Source: Streptococcus sp. 121
GTDB lineage: Bacteria; Bacillota; Bacilli; Lactobacillales; Streptococcaceae
Length of the DNA: 32,634 nucleotides
Assembly (NCBI RefSeq): GCF_016458205.1
Contig: NZ_JAEMED010000022.1
Location: 1 to 32,634 of the forward strand
Direction: 5' to 3'
Part shown: piece after piece, positions 27,367 to 32,634 of the stretch
How positions within the stretch are numbered: position 1 is the stretch's first letter
Layout of the letters: each line of letters begins with the position of its first letter
Program-made: the position numbers and the translations under genes
The notes under the pieces: model-generated
Databases searched by the model: none
Seen by the model: the letters and a program-made list of their open reading frames with translations, nothing else
What the model was told of the DNA's origin: nothing

Positions 27367-28767
27367 ATGAATACTAAAACAAAATACAAGGCAAAAAAAA
27401 TAAAAATTGTTTTCTTTGATATTGACGATACCTTACGGGTGAAGGACACGGGCTTTATCCCAGCTTCGATTGAGCGTGTTTTTCGTGACTTAAAAAAAGC
27501 TGGAATTAAGGTGGGAATTGCGACGGGCCGTTCACCTCTTGGTGTTGTGCCAGAATTGCGAGCCTTGAAACCAGATTATTTGGTAACGATAAACGGGGCT
27601 TATGTGGAAGATGCCAAGGGTGAGGTTGTTTTTAGCCAACCCATCCCAGAGGCACAGGTTCAAGCTTATAAAGATTGGGCTGCTAACCAAGAAGTGGCTT
27701 ATGGATTGGTTGGAAAAGTTCAGGCTAGCCTCTCTAAACGTTCCCCACTCATAAATGAAGCCATTGATGTTGTCTATCCTGGACTTGAGATTGATCCGGA
27801 CTTGGATCAAAAAGAAGCTATTTACCAAATGTGGACCTTCGAGGAAGGAGAACAGGATTTAGCCTTGCCAGAGGAATTAGCTAAAAATCTTCGTCTGGTT
27901 CGTTGGCACACTAATTCATGCGATGTTGTAATCAAGGATATGTCAAAAGCGGTTGGTGTCAAAAAAGTTCTGGAAAGTTTAAACCTCAAGCTGGAGAATC
28001 TTTTGGTCTTTGGTGATGGTCTAAATGATTTGGAGGTGTTTGATCTAGCTGGATTGGCAGTTGCCATGGGAGGAGCTCTTGATTCCGTTAAGGACAAGGC
28101 GGACTTTGTGACCAAGTCAGTGGAAGAGAATGGAATTGAACATGCTTTAGTGGAAATGGGGCTGATTCCTAAACTGTTAAACTTTCCACAATTGGATTTG
28201 GAGAAAGTCGAAGGGCCTGTGGCTAGCATGGAGACCAACCAAGGGACTATGAAGATCAAACTTTTCCCTGATCATGCACCTAAAACAGTTGCCAATTTCC
28301 TTGGTCTTGCCAAGGAAGGTTATTATGAAGGGGTAACGTTCCACCGCATCATTGAAGATTTTATGATTCAAGGCGGAGACCCTTCCGGAACTGGTATGGG
28401 TGGAGAATCCATTTATGGTAGTGAATTTGAAGATGAATTCCATGAAGAACTTTACAACCTCCGTGGTGCCTTATCTATGGCCAATGCTGGTCCCCATACC
28501 AATGGTAGTCAATTCTTCATTGTTCAGAACACAGGTGGAACCTACAATAAAAAAGAATTGGTTCGAGGGGGCTGGCCTGCACCGATTGCAGAATATTATG
28601 CAGAAACGGGTGGTACACCTCATTTGGATCGTCGACATACAGTTTTTGGTCAGTTAATGGATCCCACTTCTTTTGAAGTTCTTGATAAGATTGCCCATGT
28701 TGAAGTAGACATGATGGATAAACCTTTAGAACCCGTGATCATTCTGAAAATTGAGGTGGAGGAATGA
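27367..28767 (+). CDS. Bifunctional HAD-IIB (Cof-type) phosphatase and cyclophilin peptidyl-prolyl isomerase
   Basis: This 466-residue protein fuses two enzymes. The first 270 residues are a Cof-type HAD hydrolase: FFDIDDTL with nucleophile D18 and D20, ATGR near 53, and the late GDGLNDLEVF motif near 217. From about residue 286 comes a complete cyclophilin domain with METNQGTMKIKLFPDHAP, FHRIIEDFMIQGGDPSGTG (the catalytic Arg in FHR) and NGSQFFI. The fusion is known in streptococci and is usually annotated with both names; the cyclophilin part matches the gene called ppiB in S. mutans. No signal peptide is visible, so it is cytoplasmic. The HAD substrate is unknown. It overlaps the S1 gene by four bases and shares the lia operon. 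Confidence 0.93.
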   Translation: MNTKTKYKAKKIKIVFFDIDDTLRVKDTGFIPASIERVFRDLKKAGIKVGIATGRSPLGVVPELRALKPDYLVTINGAYVEDAKGEVVFSQPIPEAQVQAYKDWAANQEVAYGLVGKVQASLSKRSPLINEAIDVVYPGLEIDPDLDQKEAIYQMWTFEEGEQDLALPEELAKNLRLVRWHTNSCDVVIKDMSKAVGVKKVLESLNLKLENLLVFGDGLNDLEVFDLAGLAVAMGGALDSVKDKADFVTKSVEENGIEHALVEMGLIPKLLNFPQLDLEKVEGPVASMETNQGTMKIKLFPDHAPKTVANFLGLAKEGYYEGVTFHRIIEDFMIQGGDPSGTGMGGESIYGSEFEDEFHEELYNLRGALSMANAGPHTNGSQFFIVQNTGGTYNKKELVRGGWPAPIAEYYAETGGTPHLDRRHTVFGQLMDPTSFEVLDKIAHVEVDMMDKPLEPVIILKIEVEE

Positions 28768-29126
28768 GAATTGGCGAAAAATACAAGGGTGTTGTTAGTG
28801 GTATTCAACCCTATGGAGCCTTTGTAGAACTTGAGAATGGGACAACGGGTTTAATCCATATTTCCGAAATTCGGACAGGATTTATTGAGAATATCAGTGA
28901 CATTTTGAAGATAGGACAAAGTATTACTGTTCAAGTCGTAGATTATGACGAATACTCTGGTAAAGCTAGTTTATCTATGCGAACCTTGGAAGAGGAGAAA
29001 CATCGCTTCCCTCGACGTCGACGTTTTACGAACGACCGCTATAAATCTGGTTTTCGTCCATTAGGAAAGAACCTTTCTAACTGGACCAAAGAAGCCTTGG
29101 CTTATCTGAAAGATCATGAGGAATAG
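28764..29126 (+). CDS. cvfD: S1-domain RNA-binding protein CvfD (GSP13/YugI type)
   Basis: This 120-residue protein consists of one S1 RNA-binding domain (about residues 1-72, with VVSGIQPYGAFVELENGTTGLIHISEI) and a basic tail (RRRRFTNDRYKSGFRP). The domain order and size match B. subtilis GSP13/YugI and the pneumococcal post-transcriptional regulator CvfD, which in S. pneumoniae also follows the HAD-cyclophilin gene. It is expected to bind ribosomes or mRNAs. The ATG overlaps the upstream stop by four bases. Its stop codon lies inside the stem of the shared terminator. Confidence 0.9.
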   Translation: MRIGEKYKGVVSGIQPYGAFVELENGTTGLIHISEIRTGFIENISDILKIGQSITVQVVDYDEYSGKASLSMRTLEEEKHRFPRRRRFTNDRYKSGFRPLGKNLSNWTKEALAYLKDHEE

Positions 29127-29170
29127 AAAAAGAACTTGCCTTCATTTCAAGGCAAGTTCTTTTTCTATTC
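29121..29170. terminator. Bidirectional terminator shared by cvfD and yigZ
   Basis: A perfect 22-bp inverted repeat (29121-29142 with 29149-29170) surrounds a six-base loop. The stem has an A5/T5 stretch on each arm, so a T run follows the GC-rich core in both directions. The cvfD stop (29124-29126) and the yigZ stop (29165-29167, minus strand) are both within the stem. Confidence 0.95.
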
Positions 29171-29812
29171 TTGGTTCTCATATAGGGGTTGGGGAATCTC
29201 AACTTCCCGCAAGCCGACTTCTTGGTAGTTTACTTTTCCTTGATAAAAATCAGTCAAAGTTGCTTGGACTGATTCCAGTCGTTCCTTATCTAGGTAGAGC
29301 AGAGTTTGAACCGTATCTGTGAACTGGGTATCGTATTCCTCCAATTCTTGATTCTTTAAGAAATTTCCATATTCTTGATACTGGGAGTAGGAGAGTTCCA
29401 CCTGCAAGCCCATTTGCTCCTTACGTTGGACAATGCCTAATTCTTTTATCGCTAGAGCCACGCTAGAAGCATAAGCCCTAATCAGCCCACCCGCCCCCAG
29501 TTTAATTCCGCCAAAGTAGCGAGTGACAACGACACAGACATTGGTAAGATTGTGATTTTCCAAAACTCCCAGCATAGGTACACCAGCTGTTCCGCTTGGT
29601 TCGCCATCATCACTGGAGCGTTTAATTTCGGATTTTTCTCCCACAATAAAGGCCGAGCAATTATGAGTCGCCTTGTAGTGTTCTTTTTTAACAGCTTGAA
29701 TGAAGGCACGTGCCTCTTCTTCCGTCTTAACCCGCTTAGCCTGACAGAGGAAACGGGATTTTTTAATAGTTTGTTCGGCAGCGCCGTCTTGAGTAATTGT
29801 TCTAAATTCCAT
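29165..29812 (-). CDS. yigZ: YigZ/IMPACT family protein
   Basis: This 215-residue protein has the UPF0029/IMPACT N-terminal domain: KSRFLCQAKRV near residue 18, then HNCSAFIVG, SSDDGEPSGTAGVPML near 63 and VVVTRYFGGIKLGAGGLIRAY near 90, followed by a ferredoxin-like C-terminal domain of about 70 residues. Eukaryotic relatives regulate translation through the Gcn2 pathway; the bacterial function is not settled. I start at the ATG 29812 (MEFRTI). A TTG 96 bases further upstream would run through the comFA start and is rejected. No ribosome site precedes 29812, and a -10 box ends seven bases before it, so the message is probably leaderless. Confidence 0.92.
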   Translation of the reverse strand: MEFRTITQDGAAEQTIKKSRFLCQAKRVKTEEEARAFIQAVKKEHYKATHNCSAFIVGEKSEIKRSSDDGEPSGTAGVPMLGVLENHNLTNVCVVVTRYFGGIKLGAGGLIRAYASSVALAIKELGIVQRKEQMGLQVELSYSQYQEYGNFLKNQELEEYDTQFTDTVQTLLYLDKERLESVQATLTDFYQGKVNYQEVGLREVEIPQPLYENQE

Positions 29813-29818
29813 AATTCT

Positions 29819-29846
29819 ATTGTAGTCAAAGTAAAAAAGAATGCAA
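29819..29846 (-). promoter_or_regulatory. Probable leaderless promoter of yigZ
   Basis: On the minus strand TTGCAT (29846-29841) and TACAAT (29824-29819) are 16 bases apart. The yigZ ATG begins seven bases after the -10, where transcription should start. Confidence 0.55.
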
Positions 29847-29850
29847 GTTT

Positions 29851-29858
29851 TTCGAATA
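29851..29858 (+). promoter_or_regulatory. Competence box (SigX/ComX site) of comFA
   Basis: TTCGAATA matches the streptococcal late-competence box TACGAATA at seven of eight bases and is preceded by a T run. It lies seven bases before the comFA start codon. No ordinary sigma-A promoter is visible on this strand in the 53-base spacer. Confidence 0.7.
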
Positions 29859-29865
29859 AAGAAGT

Positions 29866-31155
29866 ATGGAAGTTGAAAAAAATTATTGGGGTCGACGTCT
29901 CCCGGCAAGGGAATGGCCAGAAAAACTGAAGTCTGTGGCTCTTACGATGCCAGGCATTGAAAAAATCAAGGGTCAATGGGTTTGTCAAAGGTGCCAAAGT
30001 CAGTTAAATGAAACAAATCGTCTCCCGCAAGGGGCCCTCTATTGTCGTGAGTGTATCCAGATGGGGCGCGTGCGATCGGATGATCAGCTGTATTATCTGA
30101 AACAGCAGCCTTTTCCGATGACAGAGAGTTGTCGTTGGTTGGGCCAACTTAGCAGCGACCAGGAAAAGGTAGCTCGGATGCTTCGTGACTATAGTATGAA
30201 AGGGTGGTCTTGTCTGGTTCATGCTGTAACCGGTGCAGGGAAAACGGAAATGCTCTATCCTTTGCTGACTCATTACCTCAATCAAGGTGGAGTGGTGGGA
30301 TTGGCAAGTCCTAGGATTGACGTTTGTCGGGAGCTTCATCATCGTTTACAAAGAGATTTTGAAGTGGCTTCTTGTTTTCTCTATGGTGAGGGAGAGCCCT
30401 ATAGGAGAAGTCAACTCGTTGTGGCGACAGTTCAACAGTTATTTCGCTTCTATCAAGCTTTTGACTTGCTGATTGTTGATGAAGTGGATGCTTTCCCTTT
30501 TGATGAAAACGACCAGCTGTATGCAGCTGTTGACCAAGCACGAAAGCCGAAGGCACCCTTACATTTTCTTACGGCCACAACAACGCCTAGGTTGGAAGAA
30601 AGGATTCAAAGAGGAGACCTAAAACGCTTGGCCTTGGCTAAACGTTTTCACCAGAATCCCTTGATTGTCCCTCAAGTACATTATTGGTCTGGTTATCAAG
30701 CTGGTGGTCGATTGCCTAGGAAGTTTCTGCATTCCTTTAAAGAACAACGTCGAAGCGGCTTTCCGCTTTTGATATTTCTTCCTCTGATCCAATGGGGCAA
30801 AGCATTTTATCAACAACTAAGTCAACTGTATCCCCAACTTCGGGCGGCATTCGTCTCCTCCCATTCTCCCAATCGGAAAGAACTGGTCGAAGACTTTCGG
30901 ACAGGGCGCGTGGAGGTTCTGATCACAACCACTATTTTAGAACGGGGGGTTACTTTTCCAAAGGTGGATGTGTTTGTTCTGGAAGCTGACCATCCTCTCT
31001 ATACGAAAAGTAGCCTAGTGCAGATAGCAGGACGTGTTGGCCGTAGCCCAGAACGACCAGTTGGCCTCGTATTCTTTTTCGCCCAAGAACAGACTCGTGC
31101 TATCAAGCAAGCTATTCAAGAAATCAAGCAGATGAATCAGGAGGCCGGATTTTGA
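29866..31155 (+). CDS. comFA: Late competence ATPase ComFA
   Basis: ComFA (429 residues) is a DEAD-like ATPase that helps to drive single-stranded DNA through the ComEC pore during transformation. An N-terminal zinc site has C40-x-x-C43 and C60-x-x-C63. Walker A AVTGAGKT is at 120-127, the Walker B box is D205-E-V-D208, and TATTTP, SSH, TTTILERGVTFP and QIAGRVGRS complete the helicase motifs. The start MEVEKNYWGR lines up with the beginning of pneumococcal ComFA as I recall it. There is almost no room for a leader or ribosome site after the competence box. It overlaps comFC by four bases. Confidence 0.95.
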   Translation: MEVEKNYWGRRLPAREWPEKLKSVALTMPGIEKIKGQWVCQRCQSQLNETNRLPQGALYCRECIQMGRVRSDDQLYYLKQQPFPMTESCRWLGQLSSDQEKVARMLRDYSMKGWSCLVHAVTGAGKTEMLYPLLTHYLNQGGVVGLASPRIDVCRELHHRLQRDFEVASCFLYGEGEPYRRSQLVVATVQQLFRFYQAFDLLIVDEVDAFPFDENDQLYAAVDQARKPKAPLHFLTATTTPRLEERIQRGDLKRLALAKRFHQNPLIVPQVHYWSGYQAGGRLPRKFLHSFKEQRRSGFPLLIFLPLIQWGKAFYQQLSQLYPQLRAAFVSSHSPNRKELVEDFRTGRVEVLITTTILERGVTFPKVDVFVLEADHPLYTKSSLVQIAGRVGRSPERPVGLVFFFAQEQTRAIKQAIQEIKQMNQEAGF

Positions 31156-31817
31156 ACCGTTGTATCCTTTGTCAAAGCATCATTGTAAGTCCCCTATTAT
31201 TCGCAGATTTATTTTTTATGGTAAAAAATGAAGAGTATCTATGCTCCATCTGTCGACTATCCTTTCGAAAAATAGATAAAAACTGCTGCCCGTCTTGTCA
31301 AAAGTCAGGTAGCTCAGAACTCTGTTCAGATTGTATGTTATGGCAAGAACGAGGACACCCGATTTGTCATACAGCCCTTTACCAATATGAGAAGAACATG
31401 GCCGACTATTTTGTTCGTTACAAGCTCTGGGGAGATTACCAGCTTCGTTTTGCTTTTTCAAAAGAAGTAAAAGAAAACCTTAGAAAATGGAGGGGCTATA
31501 CCGTGGTACCAATACCGGTATCAGACCACAGGTATCAAGAAAGGGGCTTCAATCAAGTTGAAGGATTTCTAGAAGCTGCAGGAATTACCTACTATCCACT
31601 ATTGAAAAAGGCTGAGGTTGAGCATCAAATTGGAAAGGGGAGGAGAGAACGGTTAGAAATGGAGCAGGTATTTGAATTGAAGCAGTCTCTTAAGGTCTCT
31701 AAAGGAGTACTATTAGTGGATGATGTTTACACAACAGGAGCGACTCTGGCCCAGGCTAAGAAAATAATTTATGAAAACGTAAGTCAAAATGTTTTCACAT
31801 TTTCCATCGCAAGATGA
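31152..31817 (+). CDS. comFC: Competence protein ComFC, phosphoribosyltransferase-like
   Basis: ComFC (221 residues) is required for uptake of DNA and binds ComFA. Pairs of zinc-ligand cysteines fill the N-terminus: C4-x-x-C7, C31-x-x-C34, C46-x-x-C49 and C58-x-x-C61. A phosphoribosyltransferase domain follows with the PRPP-binding motif VLLVDDVYTTGATL at about 186-199. Family segments PIPVSDHRYQERGFNQ are near 120. The start codon is TTG, overlapping the comFA stop as TTGA, with AGGAGG 11-16 bases upstream; no ATG is available before the first cysteine pair. All catalytic features look intact. Confidence 0.93.
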   Translation: MNRCILCQSIIVSPLLFADLFFMVKNEEYLCSICRLSFRKIDKNCCPSCQKSGSSELCSDCMLWQERGHPICHTALYQYEKNMADYFVRYKLWGDYQLRFAFSKEVKENLRKWRGYTVVPIPVSDHRYQERGFNQVEGFLEAAGITYYPLLKKAEVEHQIGKGRRERLEMEQVFELKQSLKVSKGVLLVDDVYTTGATLAQAKKIIYENVSQNVFTFSIAR

Positions 31818-31826
31818 GGAAAGGGC

Positions 31827-31855
31827 TTGCATTTTTGAAGTGAAAACGATATACT
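31827..31855 (+). promoter_or_regulatory. hpf promoter
   Basis: TTGCAT (31827-31832) and TATACT (31850-31855) are exactly 17 bases apart. The -35 overlaps the 3' arm of a small hairpin (GCAAG 31809-31813 with CTTGC 31826-31830) at the end of comFC. Confidence 0.75.
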
Positions 31856-31897
31856 ATATATATAGAAAAGCTTCTAGCTTAGAAGGAAGGTATATAT

Positions 31898-32440
31898 ATG
31901 TTTAAATATAGTATCCGTGGCGAAAACATTGAAGTAACAGAAGCAATACGTAATTATGTTACTGCAAAACTTGAAAAGATTTCCAAGTATTTTCAGGATG
32001 ATCAAGAGCTCGATGTACGGGTCAATTTAAAGGTATATCGTGAAAAAACTGCTAAGGTTGAGGTAACCATTCCACTTGGCTCCCTAACTCTTCGTGCAGA
32101 AGATGTTTCCCAAGATTTATATGGCTCTGTTGACTTAGTGGTCGATAAAATTGATCGTCAAATCCGTAAAAACAAAACCAAGATTGAGAAAAAACATAGA
32201 GCCAAAGTTGCGACAGGTCAAATCTTCACCAATGAATTGATTGAGGCAGAAGAAAAAGATCCAGTCAAAATTGTTCGCTCTAAACAAATCGATCTTAAAC
32301 CGATGAGTGTAGAAGAGGCTACTCTTCAAATGGACCTTCTTGGTCACGACTTCTTTATTTACAAAGATGCAGAAGATGACTCAACTAACGTTCTTTACAA
32401 ACGTGAAGACGGTGGTTTTGGACTTCTTGAAGTTAAATAA
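31898..32440 (+). CDS. hpf: Ribosome hibernation promoting factor, long form
   Basis: Long HPF (180 residues, also called YfiA) binds the 30S subunit and pairs ribosomes into inactive 100S dimers in stationary phase. The N-terminal S30AE domain (about 1-100) begins MFKYSIRGENIEVTEAIRNYV and contains the basic RQIRKNKTKI-x-KK helix. After a linker, the C-terminal dimerisation domain (about 122-180) shows VRSKQIDLKPMSVEEATLQMDLLGHDFF, with a final GLLEVK. The ATG follows GAAGGAAGG. It has its own promoter and terminator. The position after comFC is common in streptococci, and hpf often responds to growth phase. Confidence 0.96.
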   Translation: MFKYSIRGENIEVTEAIRNYVTAKLEKISKYFQDDQELDVRVNLKVYREKTAKVEVTIPLGSLTLRAEDVSQDLYGSVDLVVDKIDRQIRKNKTKIEKKHRAKVATGQIFTNELIEAEEKDPVKIVRSKQIDLKPMSVEEATLQMDLLGHDFFIYKDAEDDSTNVLYKREDGGFGLLEVK

Positions 32441-32454
32441 ACACCTTCATATCG

Positions 32455-32487
32455 AGGCTGGGAATTCACCCAGCCTTCATTTTTTTT
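32455..32487 (+). terminator. Terminator after hpf
   Basis: AGGCTGGG (32455-32462) pairs perfectly with CCCAGCCT (32469-32476) over a six-base loop. A long T run (32480-32487) follows. Confidence 0.92.
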
Positions 32488-32508
32488 GAAAAAAATTACA
32501 TTTCCCCC

Positions 32509-32537
32509 TTGCCAAGACCAACATCATGTTGTATACT
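32509..32537 (+). promoter_or_regulatory. Strong promoter at the right edge
   Basis: TTGCCA (32509-32514) and TATACT (32532-32537) are 17 bases apart. The transcript would start near 32544 and run out of the window through at least 90 bases without a start codon behind a ribosome site. Two hairpins can form: GTCC with GGAC enclosing AAGG with CCTT (32544-32573), and GTTCG with CGAAC (32589-32605). Confidence 0.65.
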
Positions 32538-32634
32538 AATAAAGTCCTGAAGGGAGAGTTCCTTAAACGGGACGAAATCAGTAGAATGGTTCGGCACAAA
32601 CGAACGAAAACAAAAAAACTTCAAAAAAGTTAAA

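Noticed and set aside
29482..29997. A 171-residue minus-strand frame overlapping yigZ and the comFA start
   Set aside because: It is a shifted frame over yigZ, whose motifs are in the other frame.

Overview
The window is a stretch of conserved chromosome from a Streptococcus, most like the S. suis group of animal-associated species. I infer the genus from gene content and order: gpsB, rnpB, a THUMP methyltransferase and mapZ in a row; stp-stkP next to liaFSR; a DUF4059 gene beside trxB; a HAD-cyclophilin fusion; and comFA behind a competence-type box. No species call is made. There are 29 complete protein genes, one truncated gene at the left edge and one RNA gene (RNase P RNA). No tRNA, CRISPR array, prophage or intact insertion sequence is visible.

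Layout. 1-108 is the 3' end of an unrecognised gene. 272-4337 holds a DEAD-box RNA helicase, a two-gene amino-acid (probably cystine) ABC transporter without its binding protein, a small membrane protein and thioredoxin reductase. 4500-6781 is a two-gene NAD salvage operon (pncB-nadE). 6874-9680, on the minus strand, is recU-pbp1a. Facing away from it, from 9747, are ypsA, gpsB, rnpB, an rRNA methyltransferase gene and mapZ. An 821-base gap without a gene follows and contains a RUP-like mobile repeat. Then come rny, gmk-rpoZ, and the run priA-fmt-rsmB-stp-stkP. A second RUP-like repeat and a terminator separate stkP from liaF-liaS-liaR, the HAD-cyclophilin gene and an S1-domain gene (cvfD). 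A yigZ-type gene converges on cvfD and diverges from comFA-comFC. The hpf gene follows, and the window ends in a promoter with a structured, untranslated leader.

How the genes work together. Three themes recur. Cell wall and division: PBP1a, GpsB, MapZ and the PASTA kinase StkP with its phosphatase, next to the LiaFSR envelope-stress system. RNA metabolism and translation: two RNA helicase or nuclease genes, RNase P RNA, two rRNA methyltransferases, Met-tRNA formyltransferase, an S1 protein and the ribosome hibernation factor. DNA repair, restart and uptake: RecU, PriA, ComFA and ComFC.

I found no clearly new multi-gene system. The points most worth a second look are regulatory: two diverged RUP-like repeats, a strong promoter-like sequence hidden in rsmB upstream of stp-stkP and built from two adjacent ATA codons, a nested hairpin terminator or attenuator ahead of priA, a 22-bp perfect palindrome that contains the stop codons of two converging genes, and very short or absent leaders for yigZ and comFA. 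All family names are from recognition of motifs and gene order, with no database search.
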